Of a stretch of 64,000 nucleotides of DNA, positions 26,486 through 36,126 are shown in pieces. Source of the DNA: Parvularcula sp039822105 (lineage in GTDB: Bacteria; Pseudomonadota; Alphaproteobacteria; Caulobacterales; Parvularculaceae). Position numbers and translations under genes: made by a program. Numbering within the stretch: position 1 is the first letter of the stretch; every line of letters starts with the position of its first letter. The notes beneath the pieces are model-generated. The model saw only the letters and a list, made by a program, of their open reading frames with translations, was not told where the DNA came from and searched no databases. The stretch covers positions 1 to 64,000 of the forward strand of contig JBCBMW010000005.1 in the NCBI GenBank assembly GCA_039822105.1. Direction: 5' to 3'.

Positions 26486-28639
26486 GTGAACTTCAAGTTT
26501 TTGCTGGCGGTGGGCGTAAGCGCAGCGGGGCTTTCTTCGGTGTCGATGGCACAGGAGAATAATGTGCAGACGGAACAAAGCGACGATACGGTCGTTGTTC
26601 AGGCGACGCGCCGTCCCCTCCCCGTGGAGGATTTGCCCAGCAAAGTGAGGCTCATCGACCGGGAAACCATCGACAACCAAATTGGTTTCTCGACCAACCT
26701 TGTCGATATCATCGGCCAACGGGTGCCAAGCTTCTCTCCGAGCAGGCAAAAGCTCTCCGGCGTGGGAGAGAGTTTCCGCGGGCGGGAACCGCTCTACCTG
26801 ATTGACGGCGTTCCTCAGTCCAACCCGCTTCGAAACGGCTCGCGCGATGGTTTCACAATCGACCCAGCGGTCATCGAAAGCGTGGAGATCCTGTTCGGCG
26901 CCAACGCTATCCAAGGGGTGGGCGCGACAGGCGGTGTGATCAACTTTGTGACGCTCTCGCCCAAAGAAGGAGCCGATTGGGAGTTCAGAACGGAAGCGGC
27001 CATCACGGCTAGCAATGATTTTGACGGCGATGGAACAGGCTATCGCGGCTCCCTGAGTGCGTTGAAGGATTTCGGCGCGATTGATCTCGTCGCCAGCGTG
27101 GCTGTCGAGGAACGCGGCGCCTTCTATGATGCGGATGGCAACCGTATTGGTGTTGATGGTACGCAAGGTGATATCCAAGACAGTTTGACCACGAACTTTT
27201 TCGTGAAAACGGGCTGGGATATTGATGAGGATACGCGCCTTCAGTTCACGGCCAACATCTTCGAACTGGAAGGTGATGGCGACTATGTCCAAGTTGCTGG
27301 CGACGCCCCCAACGGCATTCCGGCAACGTCGATCCGCGGCGATCAGCAAGGACAAGCGCCGACAAACACCGTCAACACCTTCTCACTTGATTTCACTCGA
27401 CAAAACCTTCTTGGCGGCGACTTGATGCTTCAAGGCTTCTACCGAGAGTTTGAATCAGTCTTTGGTGGCGGCACCTTTGGCGGCTTTTTCAACACGGGCA
27501 ACGAAGCCCCCGACATTGATACATTTGATCAGTCCGCCAACAATTCGAACAAGACAGGTTTCAAAGGCACCTATACCCATAGCGATTTGGGTATAAACGG
27601 TTTGACCGTCACCGGCGGCCTCGACTGGATCCGTGACAAGACGTTCCAGGAGCTCGTCCAGACTGGCCGGCTGTGGGTCCCAGAAACTGTCTTTGAGAGT
27701 TTCGCTCCATTTGTTCAGTTCGACCAACAACTTCTCGATGAGCGCATTCTGCTCTCAGCAGGACTCCGCCATGAAATCGCCAGCCTAGAGGTCGATGATT
27801 TCACGACGATTTTCTCATCGGGATCCACGTTCGTCTCAGGCGGTAGTCCGGACTTTGAGGAAACGCTCTTCAACGCTGGGGGCAGTTTTGAGGTCATCGA
27901 AGGGCTTCGTCTTTACGCATCCTATGCGGAAGGGTTTACGATGCCCGACGTGGGACGCGTTCTTCGGGCGGTGAACACACCAGGGCAAGACGTCGACACA
28001 CTGCTGAACCTTGAACCCATCATCGCGGACAACACAGAGATTGGGGCATCGTTTGAGCGCGGCGGATTGACCGCGAATGTAGCCTATTTCTGGTCAGAAT
28101 CCGACTTAGGTCAGCGTCTCTTTGCGAATGATCAGAACATCTTTGAAGTGCGGCGTGAACCGACGGAAATCGAAGGCATCGAGGTTTCGGCCGAGTACCA
28201 ATTTGATGGCCGGTATCTCGTTGGAGCCAACTATGCTGCTATTGAGGGGCAGTCAGCGCGCGGCAATGTTGGGCCGCTCAATGATGACCTTAGTGCAGAG
28301 AATATTTCACCTGACCGACTCAATATCTACGGGAGCGCAGAGTTTTTTGATCATTGGTCTGCTTTTGTGCAGCTTAGCCATTTCTTTGATCGCGAATTCA
28401 CAAATGAAACAGATGACGAAGAAGATGATACTGATTTCGACGGTTATACGTTAGTCGATGCCAATATCGGATATGATCTTGGTACAGCTGGACGCTTCGA
28501 GTTATCGGCTCAAAACCTCTTCAACGAAGAGTATTTGACTTATTTCAGTCAGGCAGCAGAGAGTGCAGCCACCCGCGACAATCGCATTTTTGCAGGACGT
28601 GGGCGCACACTGACCTTGCGCTGGACAGCCACGTTCTAG
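26486..28639 (+). CDS. TonB-dependent receptor, likely ferric-siderophore type
   Basis: A 717-residue outer-membrane receptor. A GTG start is preferred because GGAGGG precedes it and because it opens directly on a signal peptide ending in SMAQ; an upstream ATG lies within the Fur box. A TonB-box-like segment DTVVVQA follows, then the plug domain (about 40-155, including LYLIDGVPQ and SVEILFGANAIQGVGATGGVINFVT) and a 22-strand-type barrel ending in aromatic TATF. Iron-type regulation and a PepSY reductase-like gene six bases downstream suggest uptake of a ferric siderophore. Confidence 0.92.
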   Translation: MNFKFLLAVGVSAAGLSSVSMAQENNVQTEQSDDTVVVQATRRPLPVEDLPSKVRLIDRETIDNQIGFSTNLVDIIGQRVPSFSPSRQKLSGVGESFRGREPLYLIDGVPQSNPLRNGSRDGFTIDPAVIESVEILFGANAIQGVGATGGVINFVTLSPKEGADWEFRTEAAITASNDFDGDGTGYRGSLSALKDFGAIDLVASVAVEERGAFYDADGNRIGVDGTQGDIQDSLTTNFFVKTGWDIDEDTRLQFTANIFELEGDGDYVQVAGDAPNGIPATSIRGDQQGQAPTNTVNTFSLDFTRQNLLGGDLMLQGFYREFESVFGGGTFGGFFNTGNEAPDIDTFDQSANNSNKTGFKGTYTHSDLGINGLTVTGGLDWIRDKTFQELVQTGRLWVPETVFESFAPFVQFDQQLLDERILLSAGLRHEIASLEVDDFTTIFSSGSTFVSGGSPDFEETLFNAGGSFEVIEGLRLYASYAEGFTMPDVGRVLRAVNTPGQDVDTLLNLEPIIADNTEIGASFERGGLTANVAYFWSESDLGQRLFANDQNIFEVRREPTEIEGIEVSAEYQFDGRYLVGANYAAIEGQSARGNVGPLNDDLSAENISPDRLNIYGSAEFFDHWSAFVQLSHFFDREFTNETDDEEDDTDFDGYTLVDANIGYDLGTAGRFELSAQNLFNEEYLTYFSQAAESAATRDNRIFAGRGRTLTLRWTATF

Positions 28640-28644
28640 CGCGG

Positions 28645-29697
28645 ATGCGGCGCCACCAAGTCTTCAAGATGGCCAGGACGGTCCACGCTTACGCGGGGAT
28701 CGTCCTCGCCCTTGTTTTGATGGTGGTCGGGCTCTCCGGCACGTTGCTGGTTTTCAAAGAGGACTATGTCCGCGCAACGCTGCCCGAAGCGCAGCACCCT
28801 GTTGATCTCTCCCCTCCCTCGCTGGGCAAAGTCCTCCAGCGCGCCGAGGAGGCTTTCGCTGACCGGGACATCCGTGCGGTCACCTTCGCCAAGCCTGGTT
28901 TTGGTGTGCATAAGGTTTATCTTGCTGATGGCGGCTCTGCATACCTTACTCGCGAAGGGCGCCTTATTGATCAGTGGGCAAAGAATGACCGTCTTGAGGA
29001 CTGGTTTCTCGATCTTCACCATCGGCTTCTGGTGGGGCAAACGGGCCGTTGGATCACAGGCCTCACAGGATTGGCCGCGTTGATGTTCGTCATCGCTGGG
29101 GTTATCGCCTACTGGCCAGCCCGGCGCGGTTTTCGCAGGGGGTTTGTCGTCGATGGCACCAGCCGGCCCGAGCTTCTGTCTCTTCACCGGAACAGCGGTA
29201 TCATCGCAGCACCGATCATTCTCATAGCCGTGCTGACAGGGGTCTTCATGAGCTTCCCAGCAACCAGCCGCGCCCTGTTCGATCAGTTCGGTGAGCGCGT
29301 TGAAAAAGAAGTCGCTCCAAGGGTGGAGAGCTACACTGATGTTCAATGGACCAATGGCTTGAGCAACGCACAGCGAGCGTTCCCTGAGGCAGCGCCAAGG
29401 ATTGCCATCTGGCCTCGAAACGGCGGCGTTCCTTCTGTTCGCATGCGACAGGACGCGGAATGGCATCCGAACGGGCGTACTGTTGTGACGTTCCATCCAG
29501 AGACCGGTGACATTCTGCAGACTGAAAACGCCTTAGCGCTTGGTTCAGGCCGCCAAGCCTACAATGCGGTCTACCCGATCCACGCCGCCTATATCGGCGG
29601 CAGGGCGTATGACGCTGTCATGGCCCTTACTGGCCTCAGTATGTTCGGCCTCGGGGCCATTGGCGCTTTTACGTTTATCCGCCAACGTTTCTTTTAA
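28645..29697 (+). CDS. PepSY-domain membrane protein, putative siderophore-iron reductase
   Basis: A 350-residue inner-membrane protein with four membrane segments (about 14-37, 133-155, 188-210 and 320-342). The N-terminal HAYAGIVLALVLMVVGLSG helix carries the conserved histidine, and DLHHRLLVGQTGRWITGLTG and LHRNSGIIAAP further match the PepSY-associated TM family, which includes FoxB-type reductases that free iron from siderophores. It starts six bases after the TonB receptor and is surely in its operon. A later ATG eight codons in is possible. Confidence 0.85.
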   Translation: MRRHQVFKMARTVHAYAGIVLALVLMVVGLSGTLLVFKEDYVRATLPEAQHPVDLSPPSLGKVLQRAEEAFADRDIRAVTFAKPGFGVHKVYLADGGSAYLTREGRLIDQWAKNDRLEDWFLDLHHRLLVGQTGRWITGLTGLAALMFVIAGVIAYWPARRGFRRGFVVDGTSRPELLSLHRNSGIIAAPIILIAVLTGVFMSFPATSRALFDQFGERVEKEVAPRVESYTDVQWTNGLSNAQRAFPEAAPRIAIWPRNGGVPSVRMRQDAEWHPNGRTVVTFHPETGDILQTENALALGSGRQAYNAVYPIHAAYIGGRAYDAVMALTGLSMFGLGAIGAFTFIRQRFF

Positions 29698-29812
29698 TCG
29701 GCATTCGACCGTGGCCGAGCGAATGACGCGCAGCGGCCCCGGATGACACGCGGTTAGAAAAGCCTCTCTCTCGTTCCCCGCAAGGTAATAATATGTTCGT
29801 TTACGAACAGCT

Positions 29813-31135
29813 CTAGGAGTTGGTGACCTTCTCAAACGCCGCCTCAAAGACACTCAGCCCCTCGTCTAGAATATCTTCGCCCATGGTGAGTGCTGGAAGA
29901 AAGCGGAAGACATTTCCGAACATCCCGCAAGTGAGGACAATCAGGCCATCCGCATAGCATTGTTGCAAAAGCTGCTTCGTCAGATCCGGCAGAGGCTTCA
30001 TTGGATCGCCATCAGCAGACAGCTCAAGGCCGATCATCGCGCCCCGGTCCGCTCGAACTTCCGCAATGAGATGCGGATACAGCTCCCGAAGGCCCGTTAG
30101 GCGGTGTGCGAATGTCTCCCCGATAGCCGCTGCTTTGGCCACCAAACCTTCATCTTCAATGATATCAAGAACAGCGTGCGCTGCCGCGCAACCAATGGGT
30201 GACCCAGCGTACGTGCCGCCAAGCCCACCAGGCTCGGGGGCGTCCATAACATCAGCCTTGCCTATCACCCCTGCTAGCGGGAACCCGCCCGCGACCCCTT
30301 TAGCGAACGTCATGAGGTCAGGCTCAACCCCCGCATGGTCACATGCGAACATCTTCCCGGTACGAGCAAAGCCTGACTGGATTTCATCGGCAATAAGAAT
30401 AATTCCGTGTCGGTCGCAAACCTCTCGCAGATAGAGAAGAAACTCATCTGGAATTGGATAGAATCCGCCCTCCCCTTGGACCGGCTCGACGATGATGGCA
30501 GCACAGTCGGAAGGATCGCAATCCGTCTTGAATAACAATTCCAAGGCGTTTTTGGCGAGCTCTGTCGTGACGCCGTAGTGAGAGATGGGGAACGGCGCTC
30601 GGTAGATATCTCCTGGAAATGGACCAAATTTATTTTTGTACGGCGTAATCTTTCCAGTTAGGCCAAGCGTCATCATCGTACGCCCGTGATAACCGCCGTT
30701 GAAGGCAACAATGCCCCTTCGCCCGGTATAAGCTCTTGCAATCTTGATGCAATTTTCGACGGCCTCGGCGCCCGTGGTGACGAACATCGTTTTCTTCACT
30801 GATGATCCAGGCGCCGCATCGTTCAGCCTCTCTGCGAGCCGAACCGCGCTATCGTAGGGGGTCACCATGATGCATGTGTGGCTGAAGCGCTCTAACTGTT
30901 CGGACACAGCGCTTTGGATGCGAGGATGGCTATGCCCCGTGTTGCAAACGGCGATCCCAGTGGCGAAGTCGATGTAACGGCGGCCCTCAACGTCCCAGAT
31001 CTCTGATCCCTTCGCTCGATCGACAAAGAGTGGAGCGATGTTTCCCTCTCCGCGAGCCATGGCCGCATTCTTACGCTCCTGCCACTGAGTATTGGTCATA
31101 GTATGATCCGATACAGAAAGCGCTGTTGTGTTCAT
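29813..31135 (-). CDS. gabT: 4-aminobutyrate aminotransferase (omega-amino acid transaminase)
   Basis: A 440-residue class III PLP aminotransferase, most like 4-aminobutyrate:2-oxoglutarate transaminase. Seen are the TTGAEAVENCIKIAR cofactor loop, NGGYHGRT, IVEPVQGEGGF, LIADEIQSGFARTG and the PLP lysine K279 in FAKGVAGG. It would convert GABA to succinic semialdehyde; 5-aminovalerate or beta-alanine are also possible substrates. It is the last gene of the cluster, and its ATG overlaps the gabD stop as ATGA. The 115-base gap after it faces the PepSY gene. Confidence 0.92.
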   Translation of the reverse strand: MNTTALSVSDHTMTNTQWQERKNAAMARGEGNIAPLFVDRAKGSEIWDVEGRRYIDFATGIAVCNTGHSHPRIQSAVSEQLERFSHTCIMVTPYDSAVRLAERLNDAAPGSSVKKTMFVTTGAEAVENCIKIARAYTGRRGIVAFNGGYHGRTMMTLGLTGKITPYKNKFGPFPGDIYRAPFPISHYGVTTELAKNALELLFKTDCDPSDCAAIIVEPVQGEGGFYPIPDEFLLYLREVCDRHGIILIADEIQSGFARTGKMFACDHAGVEPDLMTFAKGVAGGFPLAGVIGKADVMDAPEPGGLGGTYAGSPIGCAAAHAVLDIIEDEGLVAKAAAIGETFAHRLTGLRELYPHLIAEVRADRGAMIGLELSADGDPMKPLPDLTKQLLQQCYADGLIVLTCGMFGNVFRFLPALTMGEDILDEGLSVFEAAFEKVTNS

Positions 31136-32598
31136 TGCTCAATTCCTCCGACGCAGAGATATTTGATATCGAGATAGTCATCGAGGCCATGGCGAGATCC
31201 CTCGCGACCGTGGCCAGACTCCTTGATGCCCCCGAATGGAGCGGCTTCGTTCGAAATGATGCCCTCGTTGACGCCGACCATGCCGTAATCAAGGGCTTCG
31301 CTGACGCGCCAGACACGTGCGGCGTCGGCGGTGTAAAAGTAGCTGGCGAGACCAAATGGTGTATCATTCGCTATACGGATCGCCTCTTCCTCAGTCTCAA
31401 AACGCATGAGCGGCGCAACCGGACCGAAGATCTCTTGTTGCACGATATCCATATCAGTCGTCACTTGATCAAGGAGCGTGGGGCGGACAAAGCACGGCCC
31501 CAAAGCTTCCGGGTGGTGATCTGGGACAACCTGAGCGCCTTGAGCTACCGCGCGGTCGATCATGGCCTTGACGTTCCATGCTGCCCTTTCATGGATGAGA
31601 GGCCCCACCGTCACGCCCTTGTCGGCGCCATCACCAACAACGAGGTCCTTCATAGCCACCAAAAGCTTAGCTTTAAAGCTATCGTAGACTGACGACTGCA
31701 CCAGAATTCGATTCGTGCACACACATGTCTGGCCTGCGTTCCTGAACTTCGACGCCATTGCACCTTGGACAGCCTTATCCAAGTTCGCGTCGTCAAAGAC
31801 GATAAAGGGTGCGTTCCCACCGAGTTCCATGGAGGTTCGCTTCATCGTACCCGCGCAAGCAGCTACCAACTTCTTTCCCACCGGTGTCGATCCGGTGAAG
31901 GAGAGTTTACGGACGTTCGGCGAGGACGTGAGTGCCTCACCTATGTCTTCCGTACGGCCCGCAAGAATGTTGATGACCCCTGCAGGGATTCCTGCTTTCT
32001 CGGCGAGAACACCCAGTGCAAGAGCGCTCAGCGGTGTTTCGTTGGCGGGCTTGCATACCACTGTGCAACCCGCGGCGAGTGCAGGCGCAATCTTCCTGGC
32101 AAGCATCGCGTTGGGGAAGTTCCAAGGGGTGATGCAAGCCACCACGCCCACAGGCTGACGTGTACAGACGATTCGTTGGTCGGAGGAACGAGCGGGAATT
32201 GTCTCTCCATATATCCGTTTTGCTTCTTCTGCGAACCACTCGATGTAGCTCGCGCCATAGGCGATCTCGCCCCGCGCCTCGGCTAAAGGCTTACCTTGCT
32301 CCGCCGTCAGAAGGTTCGCCAAATCCTCTAAATGGTACACAATGAGATCATGCCAGCCTCGAAGAAATTGTGATCGGCTTTTCCCCGAAAGCTGCCGCCA
32401 TTCGTGGAGCGCACGATCCGCTGCCGTGATGGCAGCCATTGTTTCCTCGGCGCCGCAATCGGTGATTTCTGCGATGAGATCGCCAGTCGCTGGATTGGTG
32501 ACCGATCGGGTCCCTCCGTCAAGCGCGTTGACCCACGAGCCGCCAATCAGTGCGCGTCCAGTCAGGAGCTCAGGACATTTCAGCTTGAGCGTGGTCAT
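31132..32598 (-). CDS. gabD: Succinate-semialdehyde dehydrogenase
   Basis: A 488-residue aldehyde dehydrogenase, matching GabD-type succinate-semialdehyde dehydrogenases in length and motifs: TPWNFPNAMLARKIAPALAA, FTGSTPVGK, the general base glutamate in MELGGNAPFIVFDDA and the catalytic cysteine C292 in NAGQTCVC. It oxidises the product of GabT to succinate. The long frame upstream is antisense-like readthrough of the MFS gene; the ATG chosen overlaps the MFS stop as ATGA. Confidence 0.94.
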   Translation of the reverse strand: MTTLKLKCPELLTGRALIGGSWVNALDGGTRSVTNPATGDLIAEITDCGAEETMAAITAADRALHEWRQLSGKSRSQFLRGWHDLIVYHLEDLANLLTAEQGKPLAEARGEIAYGASYIEWFAEEAKRIYGETIPARSSDQRIVCTRQPVGVVACITPWNFPNAMLARKIAPALAAGCTVVCKPANETPLSALALGVLAEKAGIPAGVINILAGRTEDIGEALTSSPNVRKLSFTGSTPVGKKLVAACAGTMKRTSMELGGNAPFIVFDDANLDKAVQGAMASKFRNAGQTCVCTNRILVQSSVYDSFKAKLLVAMKDLVVGDGADKGVTVGPLIHERAAWNVKAMIDRAVAQGAQVVPDHHPEALGPCFVRPTLLDQVTTDMDIVQQEIFGPVAPLMRFETEEEAIRIANDTPFGLASYFYTADAARVWRVSEALDYGMVGVNEGIISNEAAPFGGIKESGHGREGSRHGLDDYLDIKYLCVGGIEQ

Positions 32599-33812
32599 CG
32601 AGTTACCTCTTCGGTTGAACGGTGCTTGGCCTTTTGATCGAGCGCGAGCGAGGGAATGATCATGAACAGTGTACTGACAGCAAGAACAACGATCGCCCCG
32701 TTGATGAGAAATCCGAAACCCAGGTCCGCCCCAAGCAAGCGACCGGCCACGAGGGGACCGGTTGCCAGGCCCATTTTCGATATAAAGCCACCAAGAGCAC
32801 TCATTCTCCCAGCCGCATCGAACTCCGCAGTCATCCCGAGCAAGTAAGCGATCACGAGACCCCATGTGATGCCAGTGGTGCAGTTCGCGACCAAATAGGC
32901 CCAGGGCTCTCCACTCAGATGAAAAAGTCCCATGCCTGCAAGCGTCAAGGCCATACCGCACGCTAAAGGCAGTGTGCGCCCTAACTTGATCCCAGCAACA
33001 ATAACTGTCAGCGGCCCCAACAATGCCACCCAAGTCGCGAGCCCCAGCGCTGTGCTGGTGTAGGTTCGATCAAGCCCATAATCGAGGCCCAGCCGAATGA
33101 TGAAGGCCAAAAGCGCCATGTTCCCCGCCTGAAACAGAAAAATGGCGACCAAGGTCAAAGACAGTGGGCCAACATCAATACCGCTTCTTGCGCTTTTCGT
33201 TCCATCGGCGTCCTTTTGCGGGTACGCGCCAAGGAATGGCACCATCAAGAGCGTCACGACACTGAAGGATACGAGTGAAAGGAAAAGAATGGGCGTACCG
33301 AAGGTCGGAACCAGCTGCGGGATGAACATAACACCAAGACCGCCGAGGCCGAACTGAACGAATAGCATCATCCCGAAGGTTTTGTCGGGTGCAGCAGTTC
33401 TCGCGATGACACCGAAGGCCACCCCAACGAGAAATCCTCCGACCACGCCATGAACGAAACGGGCCAAAAGGAGGACCGAAGGCTCACGCAGAGCCATTGA
33501 GCCGAGATCCAACGCAATAAGAACCAGCAGAGAGGCTATCGCTAACGGCCTCCAAGACAGACGTTTGATAACGGGAACGGCCGCTAGGGCTCCAATGGCT
33601 GCGCCATAAATATTGGCAGAACCGATATTGCCGGCCTGATTTTCCGTGATGCCCAGACTGTCGACCAGGCCATCGACGATTGCTGCCATGATGTTCACAT
33701 AAAAGAGTCCTGCCGTGGCCAAAAACGACAAGAGAATGGCCGCAACGAGGCCTTCGGGCGCGGCCTTCGGAACGCTGCTGAGTACGTCTCTTTGGGTGAC
33801 AGACTTAGTCAT
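32595..33812 (-). CDS. MFS transporter
   Basis: A 405-residue major facilitator protein with 12 predicted membrane helices. The loop after helix 2 (VPVIKRLSWRPLA) and the LLARFVHGVVGGFLVGVAFGVIART region fit the fold. The family subgroup cannot be told from motifs; its location between a secreted hydrolase and GabD suggests import of an omega-amino acid, amide or short oligomer. Its start overlaps the hydrolase stop by one base (TGATG) and its stop overlaps gabD by four. Confidence 0.88.
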   Translation of the reverse strand: MTKSVTQRDVLSSVPKAAPEGLVAAILLSFLATAGLFYVNIMAAIVDGLVDSLGITENQAGNIGSANIYGAAIGALAAVPVIKRLSWRPLAIASLLVLIALDLGSMALREPSVLLLARFVHGVVGGFLVGVAFGVIARTAAPDKTFGMMLFVQFGLGGLGVMFIPQLVPTFGTPILFLSLVSFSVVTLLMVPFLGAYPQKDADGTKSARSGIDVGPLSLTLVAIFLFQAGNMALLAFIIRLGLDYGLDRTYTSTALGLATWVALLGPLTVIVAGIKLGRTLPLACGMALTLAGMGLFHLSGEPWAYLVANCTTGITWGLVIAYLLGMTAEFDAAGRMSALGGFISKMGLATGPLVAGRLLGADLGFGFLINGAIVVLAVSTLFMIIPSLALDQKAKHRSTEEVTR

Positions 33813-35995
33813 CAGCGCACCCTGCAGATCGGCCGGAATCGATCGGCGGCGGCAACCGCTCTGACCCATGAGAACTCTTCATTGTCGCTGAAGTAGTAGT
33901 AAGTCAGCCCGTTGGGCATTGGGACGACGGATATCCCTCCGTATCCTGACATGAAAGGGATGGGCTGAGCTGCCCCGCAGGAGAGCGCTGACGCGACATC
34001 ATAGGCCCAGAATCCATTGCTATACCCAATTGGCTTGGCTGGTGCTGGAAGCCCACGATCATCAGGATTTTGCTGGAGCGCAGTCGCCAGCGCATCGCGA
34101 CCAAAGAGTTGCTGCATACCCGCACTCGCGGATGTGCCACTCAACGACGAACCGATCTTCGCTATATCATCAGCAAGAAACGTCAGCCCCCAGCCGACAT
34201 AGGGCTGAGCCCTGTCATCTGCCGTTCGCCGCGTGGCCTTTGCCGTAGCAGACAGGCCAAGCAACTGATCCAGTGGGTCGACGACGAGCGCCTGGTGGAT
34301 ATCAACATCGGAACCCGTCTTCTCTGCGAGAAACGCGCGCATGGCCGTGCCAAGCACATAATGGTCGCTCGTGTGATAAACAAAGGTCCGGCCTGGCCTC
34401 TCCCGACGCGGATAGACTTCACAGGCGCGCTTGATCTTTACGTCGTGGAGAGGTGAAAGGAAGAAACCATCTCGGACCGCCGTGCTTTCATCAGCATCAG
34501 GTGTTTTCTTTCTATAGCGGCCGGTCGCCATATTGAGAGCATGATCGAAGGTGACGCCGCTCCAACCGGCACGGTTACAGGCCGCAACATGGTCGGCCAC
34601 CATCTCATCGCTTGATCCTGGATAGAGCTGCTCAAGCCGCATCAGCCCCAAACCGGCAAAAATCGACTTCGAGGTGGAGTAGGACGGTAGCGCCATTTCC
34701 TCGCAAAAGGGATAGTCCCCATAACGGGTGAAGCAAGGGCTCTGATAGTGCACACCGTCGACGACCACGCCAAACGTGGTGAGATGGTCCGGACTGATGT
34801 CTTGAGGCGAGCCAAAGGCGCCAGCATCAAGCGAAGGATGATCTTGAGAGAGCTCAGAAAAGGGCTTTCTTGGCAGTCTGCGCGCCAGTTCCCTTTTGTA
34901 TCCGTCGATGATCGCAGCTTTGTCGCTCACCCGATTGGATGTTAGCGAGATTGTTCCCACACCCCACATATCAAACTGGTGATAGGCACATGTCTCTGAC
35001 GAGATCTGATAAGCCGCGCGCGAGGCAGGCGCGCCATTCCGAATCAGGAAGGTGATAACGCCATTGTGTGTGCAGTTTGCATTCTTCTCCTGGAGCGCGA
35101 AGGGAATTGCTGCCCGCCAAGCATCTCCATCTGTCCGCTCCTGCCATATTCTCCCTGCCGAGAGGATAAGATCCCATGCTTCATGGTCAGTCACCTGAAG
35201 AGAACGATTCCGAGGGATGAGAAGATCGCCGTCGGCAACAAGGTCCAGGGAGAAGCTTGGTGGATATCCGAGCCGTCTCAATGAACTCGCCGCGAAGCCA
35301 AAACGGTCCCTGACAGGAGCATAAGATCCTGCGCCCCGCACAACGGAGAAGGACAGCCGTCCTTGAAACGCTGGCGCGGAGGACGGTTGGGGATCAATCG
35401 GACCAAACTCACGCATCGCCACGGGCCGAGAGAGCGCTGCATCCGACATCAAGAAGCTCGGCGTGAGTTTCTGACGCGGCCCTACGGACGTCACATCACG
35501 GCGTGTGACGGCCGAAATCTGGACGTTATCGACCCAGCACGTGTCGTTGTCGCCGTTGGCACTGGCACGTATACGAAGGAAAAAAGGTTTGTCGGAAGCA
35601 ACTTCGACCTCCGTTGAACCAGGGTACAGAGTCAGAGAGTCATCTTGACCGTCCTCAATCCGATGAAATTCGTTCCAAGTCTCTCCCCCGTCGGTCGATG
35701 TCTCTGCAACACAAGCATCGCTGCCTTCGAGGTCTAACGCAGCAAAGGACAGACTGACCCGGACGCTTGGGGTATCAGTCAACTGGAGACCGATTGATGC
35801 GCTGGCAGAGCGTGTGAGCTTCAGCGAGCTGTTCGTCCCGTAGGACGTGACCTGAACATCACCGCGACCATCCCTGCGCCAGCCTTTGTAGTCTCCGTCC
35901 TGAAAATCGTCGGCAAAAAGAACCTGAGCTTGAGCGTTCGAAGCGCCGACGAGCACAATCACAGCAGTTATCAGCCTGATAAGACTTGCAAGCAT
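33812..35995 (-). CDS. Exported serine hydrolase (beta-lactamase/NylB-like) with extra N-terminal domains
   Basis: A 727-residue secreted enzyme. A signal peptide ends in AQAQ at about residue 23. Residues 25-165 look like a beta-sandwich carbohydrate/lectin-type domain (DDFQDGDYKGW opening). A middle region of about 250 residues is unrecognised. The hydrolase domain has SxxK as S440-T-S-K443, a second-motif candidate Y540-H-T-S, and a late GYGG segment where the third motif would be. This fold covers beta-lactamases, DD-peptidases, esterases and 6-aminohexanoate-oligomer hydrolases. A GAGG site precedes the ATG. Coupling with MFS, gabD and gabT points to hydrolysis of an amide that yields an omega-amino acid. 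Confidence 0.8.
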   Translation of the reverse strand: MLASLIRLITAVIVLVGASNAQAQVLFADDFQDGDYKGWRRDGRGDVQVTSYGTNSSLKLTRSASASIGLQLTDTPSVRVSLSFAALDLEGSDACVAETSTDGGETWNEFHRIEDGQDDSLTLYPGSTEVEVASDKPFFLRIRASANGDNDTCWVDNVQISAVTRRDVTSVGPRQKLTPSFLMSDAALSRPVAMREFGPIDPQPSSAPAFQGRLSFSVVRGAGSYAPVRDRFGFAASSLRRLGYPPSFSLDLVADGDLLIPRNRSLQVTDHEAWDLILSAGRIWQERTDGDAWRAAIPFALQEKNANCTHNGVITFLIRNGAPASRAAYQISSETCAYHQFDMWGVGTISLTSNRVSDKAAIIDGYKRELARRLPRKPFSELSQDHPSLDAGAFGSPQDISPDHLTTFGVVVDGVHYQSPCFTRYGDYPFCEEMALPSYSTSKSIFAGLGLMRLEQLYPGSSDEMVADHVAACNRAGWSGVTFDHALNMATGRYRKKTPDADESTAVRDGFFLSPLHDVKIKRACEVYPRRERPGRTFVYHTSDHYVLGTAMRAFLAEKTGSDVDIHQALVVDPLDQLLGLSATAKATRRTADDRAQPYVGWGLTFLADDIAKIGSSLSGTSASAGMQQLFGRDALATALQQNPDDRGLPAPAKPIGYSNGFWAYDVASALSCGAAQPIPFMSGYGGISVVPMPNGLTYYYFSDNEEFSWVRAVAAADRFRPICRVR

Positions 35996-36126
35996 CGTCT
36001 CATTACCTCTTCCGAATTGTTCGTTCGGGGCATGATCCCGACGACTCGTTCAGCTTCTGGTCTGATGGCTGTGAGTTCGACTCTTCGCAAACACGAACGC
36101 TCTCAGCCGACACACGCGTACTCAGA

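Noticed and set aside
29702..29726. Hairpin CATTCG...CGAATG between PepSY and gabT genes as terminator
   Set aside because: The stem is only six bases and no T-run follows on either strand.
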